NCBI GenBank assembly: GCA_020466095.1
Contig: CM035807.1
Location: 28,578,665 to 28,642,664 of the forward strand
Source: Chlorops oryzae
Taxonomy: Eukaryota; Arthropoda; Insecta; Diptera; Chloropidae
DNA length: 64,000 bases
Direction of reading: 5' to 3'
The notes below the pieces were generated by a model, which saw only the letters and a list, made by a program, of their open reading frames with translations, was not told where the DNA came from and searched no databases. Made by a program: the position numbers and the translations under genes. This document shows, piece after piece, positions 46,726-57,546 of this stretch. The first letter of the stretch is position 1. Each line of letters opens with the position of its first letter.

Positions 46726-47661
46726 ATGGAAAATAAATTATTGCTCCTAGCCAGGCTGGTTTTCGCTCTTGCCTGTATTTTGTGCGTAAGTGAAAACGAA
46801 ACGGACTTTAAGGAATATTTAAATGTCTGCATCGAAATGTTAACTACAAATTATCCAATTTTGAAGGTAATTGCTGAGATCCGTTTCACCAACATCAAAT
46901 GCGAAACGCTGGACAAGGAATTCTGTGACTTCGAATATTGCTTTATTAAATCTCACAATCGAACTGACAAATACTTGTCGCTCAGAGTGAATTTATTTAA
47001 AAAGCCGATGAGGAGCTTTATTGTAACTATACAATATAACATATACAGTCGAACTTCCGTATAATGAACGTCTATACAATGAAGTTCTCTCTATTATGAA
47101 ATAATTACAAATGCACAGCTTTTTCGTTCCACTTTCAGTGTACGTGTAAATAATTTCTGTAAAATGAAATTTCTATGTAATGAAGTGATTTTCTTGTCCC
47201 GTGCGAATTCATTATAGGGAAGTTCGACTGTATAGATTAATTTAGATAAATTGATTAGTCTCCTTTTCTTTTTAGATAAATTTATCATTGCTAAAACGTG
47301 CAAACGGCTACAAACCTTTTCTGTATAACATAACGGTCGATGGTTGCAAACTGGTCATAAATAAGCAATACAATCCAGTTGCAAAATTCTTCTTCGGTTT
47401 TTTCAAAGGGTACTCAAACCTGAACCACAGTTGCCCATACAATGTAAGCTCATTATTGACCCTTTGATTAATATTATTACCATTGAATTGCGGTATCTTT
47501 CACAGCACGATATAATTATCGAAAAGCTGAAGACATCTCATATAAACAATCAAGTAACGAACATTTTACCATTGCCATTAGGAAGCTACTCCTTAGACAC
47601 TTATTGGATATCACTTGGAATACCTCGCGTTCATGTTAGAGTCTACGCCGATTTCACTTGA
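46726..47661 (+). CDS. DUF1091 family secreted protein, gene 1 (4 exons)
   Basis: Proposed exons are 46726-46785, 46867-47022, 47276-47443 and 47506-47661. All junctions are phase 0 with GT/AG borders (GTAAGT, GTAACT and GTAAGC donors), giving 179 residues. Residues 1-20 are a hydrophobic signal peptide, interrupted by intron 1 at its end. The mature part has RFTNIKCETLDKEFCDFEYC, LLKRANGYKPFLYNITVDGC and SNLNHSCPYN, the signature of DUF1091, a fly-expanded family of small secreted proteins related to MD-2-type lipid-binding folds. Cysteines at 32, 40, 45, 96 and 125 probably form disulfides; NRT, NIT and NHS are glycosylation sequons. Function is not established for most members. Intron 2 carries a 185-bp MITE. 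Intron 1 (81 bases) is open in frame, so retention would add 27 residues. Confidence 0.9.
47046..47230. mobile_element. Pogo-like MITE in intron 2 of DUF1091 gene 1, 185 bp
   Basis: Ends CAGTCGAACTTCC and GGAAGTTCGACTG are perfect inverted repeats, extending with mismatches over about 25 bases. The flanks are TA on both sides (47044-47045 and 47231-47232). The interior repeats the word TATAATGAA. The CAG end with TA target duplication fits Tc1/mariner-pogo MITEs. Gene 2 lacks it, so insertion followed the gene duplication. Confidence 0.88.
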
Positions 47662-49140
47662 ACATTCGACTTAAAAAAATTTATTTTCTAAAAATATTTC
47701 GAAAATGTTTTCATATACAGATCTACACAAATATTATGGATAACATACATACAACTTTAAAACGTACGCTTTTTTTTATAAATGTTATGCGATCGAGCAT
47801 TGAATATTGCCTTCTGGACATTCACTCTTTGCAAATAAACCTCACAATCACCGACAACTTGAGCTAAAGAACCCTATCATAAGTATTTTTGGAAATCACA
47901 TTATTCAAGGCTAGTACGCTCACACATCACACCAGTGTATCTCATGTACAGGCACAGTAGGAGACCCATAGATCCAGGTAAGGTATCCAACCAACAGGGA
48001 CAGACCTTATGTTACCTAACTTCACTAAAGCGATTCTAAGGACCTTATTAAGATTTACCATATACTTGATGAATGAAAGAGCAGATTACATTGCCTAAAG
48101 GGCCAGCTTCCTTGCAGATTCTGAGATTCATAAACAGTTTCAATCTACTCTACGGGAACATGGCCTGCACTGAAGATCTGTTGATCCGTAGTGCTATTAT
48201 TGAATAAGTAAAAATAATAACCACACCAAATCAGAAAACACAAATCTTACTAAGATAATGGGGAATCATTCATTCTCTGATATCCTCTGAAGTTTTTTTT
48301 TTATACTTTTGCACCTAAAGACACCTAAGAAGCTGGGCCAAGGAAAGAGCAAACAGTATTTGCAGCGGTATTGGCTTTGCTGGGAACATACACCTAAATA
48401 TGGTAAGCAAAAAGATTGGCCTCCTTTTGACTCGATCATTGTTTACTCTGTCTCATCCCAATGGTTTTTTTAACCTTGCAAATTGTCCACAACATATCCG
48501 CATGAGATTTCTTTCCTCCTATTCAAGTTTGTAGTATGAATGATCATATATACCCAGTTCAAAAAGTGATTTTTTCAGGCATTTCATTCATAAATTATAA
48601 ATAATTATGCCAAAATAACTTAACGGACTATTTTCCAAAACCACAAAGAGCGAAAGTCTCAGCAATGTCATCTCAAAAATGGTCTAATTTGTTTTGATTG
48701 AAAAAAAAAAGAGCTAAAATAAATTTTTTTTGAAAATCAACGCTACAAAAAAAATTAAATTATAAAAATTTTCTGCTCGAAAAAGCAACTCTGATAAGAT
48801 CAGACAAATGCTCCAGTAGTAATACCCAACGTTGCGAAGGTATTGATCGAAACGGGCTCTGTTGTCGAATACTTTTTAAATGGTCGTAAAACCGGTACAG
48901 GGTATTTTACTCGCCCCATCAAAGGACACTACGAATCCTTTTCATAATTCAATTTTATCAAATCATCTCATCAGATCATCTCGGCAGATGGAAAGCGTCT
49001 TTGTATGAAGATTGATTGATATCACTGAGTTAAAGTTGAATGTTTCGACAAAATAAATGCCCAGCTCAATCTTCTTTGAGGGTTTTTTTTTTTTTTTTTT
49101 TTAGATGAACAATTGACATAAATATTTCAGGTTCAATAAT
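47662..49140. other. Spacer between the two DUF1091 genes
   Basis: About 1.5 kb without a recognisable gene. A 69-codon + frame at 47658-47867 follows gene 1 but has no DUF1091 motif. AT-rich, with a T run near 49084-49102. Confidence 0.45.
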
Positions 49141-49252
49141 AAACGAAATAATTCGATCTGATTGTCAACGCTAATGACAGTGTTAATAACTCAAATGTGA
49201 CACAAAAAATTACTTCGCTTTTCATGCTTTTAAAAATCGATTTCGGCCACTG
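49141..49252 (+). promoter_or_regulatory. Shared upstream block of DUF1091 gene 2
   Basis: The counterpart of 46547-46658, identical at 111 of 112 positions, ending 64 bases before the ATG of gene 2. It contains AATGACAGTGTTAATAACTC and an ATCGATTTCGG word. Confidence 0.6.
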
Positions 49253-49316
49253 AAAATATTGCTAATCGCTTTCAGTATCGAGTATCGAATTTCCGGACGC
49301 ACTTTATAGGGCAGCT

Positions 49317-50065
49317 ATGGAAAATAAGCTATTGCTCTTCGTAGGGCTAACTCTCGCTCTTGCATTTATTTTGGTTGTAAGTAAAACCAGAATATATTTT
49401 AAAGAATATTTAAACATCTTCATCGAATGTACATAGTAAAACTTTCTGAATTTTCAAGGTAAATGCTGAGATCCGCTATACCAACATCAAATGCGAAACG
49501 CTGGACAAGGAGTTCTGTGACTTCGAATATTGCTACATTAAATCTCACAATCGAACTTTCAAATACTTTTCGCTCAAAGTGAATCTATTCAAAAAGCCCT
49601 TAAGCAGTTTAATAGTATGAGAAATGAATTTTAAAAAAATTTAAACCTTTAAAAAAAAAACTTTGCTTATTCTTTTCAGTTGAATTTATCATTGCTAAAA
49701 CGTGCAAACGGCTATAAACCCTTTCTGTATAACATTACGGTCGATGTTTGTAAATTGGTAGAAAAAAGGAGCAGCAATCCGGTTGCATCATACTTCTATG
49801 AGTTTTTCAGAGCATATTCAAATCTGAACCACAGTTGCCCATACAATGTAAGCTCATTATTCACCCTTTAGTTAATATTACAACCATTAAATTGCGCTAT
49901 CTTTCACAGCACGATATAGTAGTGGAAAAGCTGAGTTCAAGTCACATCAACAATCAAATGACCAATATTTTACCATTGCCATTGGGAAGCTATTGTTTAG
50001 ACACATATTGGTCAGTGAATGGAGTCCGTCGGGTTCATCTGCGCGTCTATGCCGATTTAACTTAA
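49317..50065 (+). CDS. DUF1091 family secreted protein, gene 2 (4 exons)
   Basis: Proposed exons are 49317-49376, 49459-49614, 49680-49847 and 49910-50065. These have the same lengths (60, 156, 168, 156) and phases as gene 1, again 179 residues. Donors are GTAAGT, GTATGA and GTAAGC; acceptors are TTTTCAAG, CTTTTCAG and TTTCACAG. A hydrophobic leader is followed by RYTNIKCETLDKEFCDFEYC, LLKRANGYKPFLYNITVDVC and SNLNHSCPYN, all DUF1091 landmarks. An extra Cys replaces Ser in LGSYCLDTYW. Intron 1 here contains in-frame stops, so unlike gene 1 it must be removed. No stop or shift in the exons: both duplicates look functional. Divergence between them is largest in exons 1 and 4. Confidence 0.9.
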
Positions 50066-50214
50066 ACATTTCACTGTAAAAAGAAATGCAGTTCAATAAA
50101 TGTATTCGTCCTTCGGACGACGGATTATGGGTTGGAAAAGGGATTATTTTCTCATGAAATATGCCTATAAGGTAGACAGGTGACTTAGGAACAAGATCCA
50201 TAGCATAACACAGC

Positions 50215-50268
50215 AAAATTCACAAATTTTGAGTTGTGTCACTTTACTTGCGTGGGTGCGATATATCG
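50215..50268. repeat. Solo end of a foldback-type element
   Basis: TTTTGAGTTGTGTCACTTTA...GGGTGCGATATATCG resembles the right terminus of the foldback element at 43262-43298 (TTGAATTGTGCCAGTTTA...GGGTGCGATATATAT), in the same orientation. No second end or arm is present nearby. It is a remnant just downstream of DUF1091 gene 2. Confidence 0.5.
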
Positions 50269-50269
50269 C

Positions 50270-53200
50270 TAGCAATTACATATCAATAAAGCGTTCATTT
50301 TGGAGGTATTGATTCGAAAGCCAGCCTTATACCTCCCCAGAGCGAAGCTTCTCTCACATCGAACCCCATCGGCATTGTAAATATTTGCTTTCATTTTTAA
50401 ACCATGGTAAATACCACATAACTCAGATTGCTCTCCATTTTAACCTTGTTCTTTGGAATTTCATTATGAACGAGAAAAAAACACCATTTTTTTTTTTGTT
50501 GTTCCTTTTAGCAATAAAACTGTATTTTGCTCGAGTAATCAAGTAAATTCTATAGTAAACAATTTCGTCATTGAACGAATGCACCGCTTGGCTAGACACA
50601 TGCTGCGCTACACACGAATGTTGCTAGCAATGCAGTTGGGTATGCGAGGCATTTTGTGCCGCATTTCGGCGTACATTTCGATTGTTTATTGTTTCGAGTG
50701 ATTGTTCCGAATAATTGTTACACAATTTCTTGTCTCTTTGCAAACCAATATCACCACCGACCCACTGACTCTGCCTCAAACACTTGAGCAAATATGTACA
50801 CAATCAAAATGCCTTTGCACAAAACACATTCGAAATATGTACAACGTTCCATTCCATTTTTAATTTATCTACCACACAATTTTGTTTTTGCTCTAGTCTT
50901 TACGATTTTCACGAAGAAAAAAAAAATTAAAGCAGACGCATTGGAAAAGATACACACGAACATCATGGATAGGCAGTGTATTTGAAAATGATAAAAGAGT
51001 TAAATTCCAGCAAAAAATTTAACCAAAATGCTGAAGAAAATTAAAATTTCACAAATGACTGGGGATTTTTTTGTTTCTTCATACCTATTGATGTAAATTG
51101 AATTTTGAGCTTTCAAAAAGGTATGAGTGTAATTGTGCGCACACAAAAGCTCTTCCAAGAAATACCCTTTAACACATTCAGGGCAATGGTGAAGCGGTTT
51201 TGAATTATATGGCCGACCTGATTGAACGAAAAAAACCCTTTGTTTTGTCCTATCAGACACACTGATCATTTGCGCGCACACAAATTAACGTAAAATAGAT
51301 AGATAGATAGAACAAGCAAGAAGTATGAAATACCTCAAAGGGTTAATGCAATTGCGTAAACAGAAGTGGCAGACAAGAACTTACTTAAGGTAGATAGAGA
51401 GATAGGAATGACAAAGAGTAAGTGCATTAACTATGAAAGACCATTTCAAATGAAAAATTCCTAGAAATGAAACCAAATGAAACATGACGCTAGAACAAGA
51501 ATCTGAACAAAGGGGGGAATAGCAAAAGCGGACGACCAATGCTCAATTTCGCTTGCCATCGTTTTACTCCAAATGGTTTTCGGAAAACACACATTTTTCG
51601 TTGCTTTTTGTTTGTAAGTTTTTTTCGATTTCTTTTTTCTTTTCTTTTGTTCCAACGCAAATATATGTATGTAGTCGAAAAATCTAGCGTCGAGGCCTTA
51701 GAACCAATATGGCAAGCTTCCCTTCAGTAATGAGCTGCTCAATTTCCTAAGAAGAACTGGCCTTCGACCGGTCCAAATCCTACCGGTTACATCATGGCAG
51801 TTCGCTCCATCGAATTCGGCTAGCCAGCGGGCGGTAATAAACGGGTTGCTTTAAGTGTAGTCTGTAAATTACACTTTCATCAACTTATAATATATATTGG
51901 AAATTGGTTCTTTATTTTCCCTATTTGACTATCCTAAGACCAGACAAAATTACTACAATTGACCCAAAAAAAAAAAAAAAAAAAACCCTATCGCGGACTA
52001 GTCCCTCTCCAATGCCAGGCCCATATTAAAAAGGTCAGTTGAATACATCAGACGTGGAATTATGAGGGGACTAGTGCTGGTAACACGAAGGACTGACCGA
52101 AGGCTACACTTGGGTCATTCCATATTACTGCAGGGTAATTTCGCACACACGCCCACACAGAGACAGAGAGAAATCGAGGCCCAGTTGCAGCGGTAGGTAC
52201 AAGTTCTGTTTTTCTGAGGTTAACACCAAACAACACAATTAAACGTGAAATGCGTAACGCATAAACTACACGCACCTGCTGCAGTCGAACGGCATCGGCA
52301 TGTGGTATCATGTGTGTGCAATTTTCCATTGGTATTTTGTGCAGTAATTTTTGTATTGCCGATTTTAAGCTGTTATTTTTGCAAAAGGAAGTTGTTCGCA
52401 CACACGTATACGCACCGCTGTCCGACCATGCGAATACGAAATCAACCGACACAGGGACGATAAGCTTACAATGCAATTTCATAGAATTTTATGCTCCGTA
52501 TTGCCACCTATATTGGTTGTATTTTCCTTTTTTTTTTTTTTTTGTTTTTTGGTTTTTCCTTGTGACAAAGACTTTTCAAATGCAGTTCTTTTGGAACACT
52601 AACGAAGCTTCATTGTGTGCAAAGCACAGTGAAGGGTATAATTTGGCAAAAGTCAATGGAAAACTAAGGTTTTCGAGAGCAGTAAATTAATGTACCTACC
52701 TTCTACAGTAGAAAACATTGAAGGCATAAATCTTTTCGACCAAAATTATAACAACAAGATTCAAATCTCAGTAAACGTTTTCAACGTCCCATTATATTGA
52801 AGTTTCTCTCTTCACACAAGAGGTTTGTTCGTTCGGTGCGAGTTTTTATTTGCTTTTTTATGAATGGACGAAAATTTTTAACTCGCTTAACAGAGATTTA
52901 TCGCTTAAAATATTTCAAAAATTTGTACTTTTAATGCCTAATTAGACGTGATTTGCTTTTTCCGTAATAAAGGTAATCGTTAGTTTTTCAGTATCACCAC
53001 ATCACCACTTTAAATTTAAGTTTCGTTACCAGGAGTGGACTACGATTTCCTGAAGAACGGAACATTCATCTACAACTCTCCAATGTGAATTAAAGAAGGT
53101 CTGATCTAATAAGAGCACTATCAAGTTATTCGATGTAGACTGTTTTTTCTTTGTCTTTCAAAAACGTCTGGCCAATAGTTTCATTTCCGAGACAACACAA

Positions 53201-53350
53201 AGCGAAAATACCACATAAAAACCGTATAAACTAGAACAAAGTTTAGAAGATTTCTCCATAGCATTCATACAAGAAGAGGTCCGTCCATCTTAGTTTTGGG
53301 GTGAATTCCTTTCCAATAAGATAATTATAATTCCTCGTAGAAATAATAAA
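50270..53350. other. Gene-poor AT-rich stretch
   Basis: No gene recognised. A GC-richer patch at 50570-50710 (open frame with RMHRLARHMLRYTRMLLAMQ) is the most coding-like, but it matches no family I know. A short (GATA)n lies at about 51296-51311, with poly(A) and poly(T) runs at 51966-51984 and 52530-52543. Confidence 0.4.
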
Positions 53351-53365
53351 GAATTTAAAAAAATA

Positions 53366-53415
53366 AGATAGATTGCCTCACAATCCGAAGTCGACGGTTT
53401 CCAATCCCCGCCCCG
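53366..53415 (+). repeat. tRNA-like SINE fragment
   Basis: GCCTCACAATCCGAAGTCGACGGTTTCCAATCCCCG (shortened in part) parallels the anticodon-to-T-arm part of the tRNA-like unit at 54203. It is a degraded partial copy. Confidence 0.4.
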
Positions 53416-54013
53416 TCCTCGATTACCAAGCGCATTTAGACGTAAATTTCGCTATTTTTAAATGAAAATTTTGTGCTCTGTACACGAAAGTGTATTTGAA
53501 ATATATGAAGAACTCCTTTGAAATCCTTATTTTAATACATCTTCGAAATACTTGGCCATGTTTTTTGATATCTTGACTTACAATTAGAAACTTAGGAATC
53601 TTGTCATTCTAATTCTAAGAAATGCTTGAACCTTAATCGTGGTAACTTTTCTTAAAATAGATCATTGGCATAATGAAAATTTCCACAAATTCCAGATTGA
53701 CTAAATAAATCGAAATAACTCAATGTATTATGTCTACATACATATATATCAATGACTCAATAGCATCCTGTGAAATTTCGAACTTGAAAGTATGAAAAGT
53801 TATCGTTAAAGTTTCTGCTTTTTGTGGCATGACTTTATCTTCTGAAGGCAATAAATCTTCCATTCGAAATATTCGAAACCATATCGAAAAAAGCAGTCCT
53901 TAATATTATACGCATGGCTAAGTAAGACATCAGGATATCTTTATATCTGAAAATATTTCAAGCTTCAAATTGTTGCGTCATTTTACTTCGGCTTTGACAA
54001 CGACACGTGCAGC

Positions 54014-54590
54014 ATCCCAGCGGGAAATTATCTCCGGCATGACAAAGTCACCAATGATGTCATCGAAGGCATATAGGTGACATTGTCATGCATGACATCT
54101 TGGAGGACATGTCATCGTGGAGGGATGCTGTTCATGTGCTTGACTCTCACTGGCTACTGAAATTTAAATAAGGTTTTAGCGTCAGTTCAGCGTTAGCATA
54201 AAGTGGCGTAGATGATGAGTGCTCGACTCACAATCCGAAGACCGCGGGTTCGATCCCTGGCAGAGGCGAACAAAAATTATTATAAATAGATTTTTAAAAA
54301 TTTTCGAAACATTCAAAGGAGAGGGCAAAGAAGAGAGCTATCAAACTGGTTTCTATAAATTGACATTTAGAGAGAAAAGAGCAATGTGCTGCTCTCAAAT
54401 GCTTTTTTCGCCATCGCATCCCCTAGCATGACCAGTGACATTTTCTAATCTTCCGGTGATAATGTCACATAAAGTCCCTGTCAGCTCCTGTGTAAATGTC
54501 ATCAAAGTGTCACCGGAAATAGCATGCATTCCGGCTCTGAAGTCACTAGGACATCATCGGGGATGTCCGCGGGACATTTCCCGGTGGGAT
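54014..54590. mobile_element. TIR element of about 577 bp with a nested SINE-like unit
   Basis: The left end ATCCCAGCGGGAAAT and right end ATTTCCCGGTGGGAT are inverted repeats with one mismatch. Subterminal parts on both sides are rich in GTCAC/ATGTCATC/GACATC words. No transposase. No certain target duplication, so the superfamily is unresolved. The central part contains the tRNA-like unit. Confidence 0.55.
54203..54320 (+). repeat. tRNA-derived SINE-like unit
   Basis: A tRNA-like head (54203-54269) has an A-box-like TGGCGTAGATGATGAGTG, a run CTCGACTCACAATCCGAAG in the anticodon region and a B box GGTTCGATCCC at 54247-54257, followed by an A-rich tail region. The stems pair imperfectly and there is no proper acceptor stem, so it is not a functional tRNA gene. 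Confidence 0.55.
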
Positions 54591-54599
54591 AGTATACAG

Positions 54600-55950
54600 A
54601 CACGGCGTAGTGTGTAGAGCTGCCAAGAAACACTTATGACAATTTCTTTTTTTTTTTTTTTTAAGGAAAATAAATGTGGCGAAACGCCGGTAACCAAAAA
54701 CGCAGTCTGTTTATATCAACAGAAGAAGTACCGCGTTTCTAGCTGAATTCACTAAAATGACAGCTTTCAAAAAATATTTCTCGCAAATTCTTTCGAATCG
54801 CAAATTTATTTCGAATGTAATGCATAAAAATTTGACACCTCGAATTTGTGTTCTCGACAGACTTTATTGTCACTTTATCAAAACGAAGTCTATAGATAAG
54901 ATAAGATAAATTGGAAAGCTTTTTCACTTAAGATTTAAATGGCTTTTTATCAAAAGACACAATGCATTGATTCAGAGGAGATCTACTAAAATAGCAATCG
55001 AAATTTTTTGATCTCACTGGCAACAATTCTTTTAGGAGAAATCATGTGAAATATTTTTATGAAATTTTCAAAAATTTCTCACGGTAAAGCTTCATATACG
55101 GCGTTCTTTAACACACCGAGGTAACATTGAATATTCTTGGATAAAATGAATTAAGTCGAATCCATTCTGCCGCCGGATTTTCATCTGAATTTTGAATCTC
55201 TGTAGGCGGTTCATCATCTGCTTATTCTAGTTATGGATTCAATTACCGGCGATCTACAAAGAACACAATCTTAAAGCAATGGGGGAAAAGGAGTTAGAGG
55301 TATAAATTTACTTTAATTTGAGGGATGATTCGTTCAAATCGGATGAAGCATTGTCGACCCCCTTAAGGGTCAGGCCACGAGAAACGTGACATAGTGGATC
55401 CGGAATTTCATTGGACCCCATATTGACAGTTGATGGCCATTCATAACTCCCCATAAAATATGGAAGAGAAACTCTCTCAGTTGTTGTTGTTATTGTAATT
55501 TGAAAATCGAAATATTGAGATTTTTCAATATTTCCGTTTTATTTATAATTTAGTATCTCAAAAACGACTTGCGATGATCGGAAAGTTTTTCTTTGGTTCG
55601 TTTGAGAATAAATAAGGGAAAAAACGAAAATCGAAAAATTGGATACACTCAAAAAAAAATGTTCGGCAAATGTTCGGATTTAAAATAAGTAATTGCAATT
55701 TGTATATAAAGCCGGATCTGAAAAAATAACCAATTATACAAAAAAATGTAGACCATTCAATTACATTTGAGAAACTTAAAAAAAAAAAAATTTGTATTTC
55801 CAAGAAGTTTCCGACACAGAGCATTTGAAGTACTACACCCTGTATACTAAAAGGCGCAAAACTATATGAAAATCAGTTTCTCTCCAACACAGTTTTTTTC
55901 TAACGCATGAAACGTTCATGCACTGAGCACTTAAGTGCTTGAGCACTAAA
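54600..55950. other. Intergenic, no gene recognised
   Basis: AT-rich sequence with a T run near 54648 and several A runs. No supported feature. Confidence 0.4.
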
Positions 55951-55959
55951 AGAATTACT

Positions 55960-56575
55960 CAATGATGAAGTACAAGACTGGCATGAGATATGGTCTATCT
56001 TTGGACTGCGTTTGATTGTCGGCAAAACGGAATATATGACAACAGATCTATGCGAAGAAGGAACCATAGAAATAAATAGCACTGACCAACTAAGGACCGA
56101 AAAATTTAAATATCTTGGAGTCATGTGCGGCGCTAAAAATATAAGCGACCGCTTAAAATCCAAAACTTACCACAGAGTCATCAGGGTTGCCGCTCTTTAT
56201 AGTCTGAGTGTCTACCCTTAACGAAAGTGGCAGAAGGAAGATTTGATTTTATGGAAGCACTGAATATCCGGACTGACTGATCTTGATCAGGTTCGAAACG
56301 TGGACATTCGTAGCCGTTATGGAGTTGTTTCGATTATTGGGAAAATGCGGGAAAGAAGGCTACGCTGGTATGGACATGTCTTAAAAGCAAATGAGGAGAG
56401 TTTGAAAACAAAAATGGCTACACACTAAAAGTACAAGGTTGCCAACAACGAGGGCGTCCGAAACATTGTTGGATGGATTAAATAAAAATAGCACCTCGAG
56501 GCTGGTAGGACTTACTTCAGATGGTGCAAACGACGAGAATAAAATCGAGGAACTCGTGTCGTGAAAACTCAAGAA
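55960..56575 (+). pseudogene. Decayed RTE-type retrotransposon, C-terminal part
   Basis: Translation across frames gives GKTEYMTTDL, EKFKYLGVMCG, then DQVRNVDIRSRYGVVSIIGK and RRLRWYGHVLKANEES. From memory these are hallmarks of the thumb and C-terminal region of RTE-like non-LTR retrotransposons (KTEYM..D; KYLG; VRN.DIR.RYG; LRWYGHV). Several frameshifts and stops, and an internal deletion between KYLG and LK-SK.Y, make it a fossil. The catalytic part is missing. It differs from the fragment at 4306 and may be a different family. Confidence 0.72.
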
Positions 56576-57524
56576 GAAGAAGTTCCTCCTTTAAAATTCA
56601 GTTTACATGTTTTAATGTAGATTTTATTTCCGGGGTTTTTGATGTGCTTTGATCTCGGATCTATTTTATTTACGCCCCCGTCCTAATGAGGGTTGAAAAA
56701 GGTTCTCTAACAAACTTTATCTACACGGGTTGATGTGTCACTTGTCGTCCAATGTCATAACTTTCATAATGAAAATACATAATTTTACATCTCTTAAAAT
56801 ATGATAGAACACCGAAACAACCCACGAAGAATAACCCGTCGTTAAAGTTTCCGTGGCCCAGAAGAACTTTTTAGGGACATCTATCTCGATAAAATTTTTA
56901 TTAAAGTGACTCCCACATAAAAATATATATTAATATCTATCATCAACAAAATCTAAATAAATAAAAAAATTCTTGAATAACGAAGAAGGACTCCTTATTG
57001 GATGACGAAGAAGATATCTTTTCAAATAAAAACTTTCCCTTCAATGGTTAATTTATTATTCGAACCCATTGCCTACTCAAGCATAACGCATCCAACTGTG
57101 CATTCGTTTTCGACCATTGCGCATTCCGAGATCCCAAGTCACTCATAACTTCCATCTTCAATCATGTTTGTCATTCTAATCGATTCACATTCCGATATAC
57201 ATTTGTATAACTCTAGCAAGCATTATGCAATGAAAGGCGTCTGCATTGGCCCTTTTCGACTTTCATAATACTCAGTATTACTATCTTTTGCTCGCTTTTC
57301 ACTTCCTACTTTTTCTTTTTCTTTTCCTTTTACCGATTTTCTTTTTGTGTTGTGCATTCCATGGAAAGTTGACGCGCAACTTTTATTTCTTTCAATCTAA
57401 TGAGTCGGAAAAATGTGCGCTAGGGCCAACGTCAACTTGTGCAGGCATTTCTTTCGTAAAGAACCGAGCGAAAGCGGAAGTCATGTTAGCACTTGAAAAA
57501 CAGTTACTAAACTTAAACGCAACT

Positions 57525-57546
57525 CACACACACACACACACACACA
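57525..57546. repeat. (AC)n microsatellite
   Basis: About ten ACAC units followed by ATACAG. Simple sequence only. Confidence 0.9.

Noticed and set aside
54203..54269. A functional tRNA gene
   Set aside because: The A and B boxes are recognisable, but the acceptor stem does not pair and the anticodon arm is irregular, so it is a SINE-like relic.
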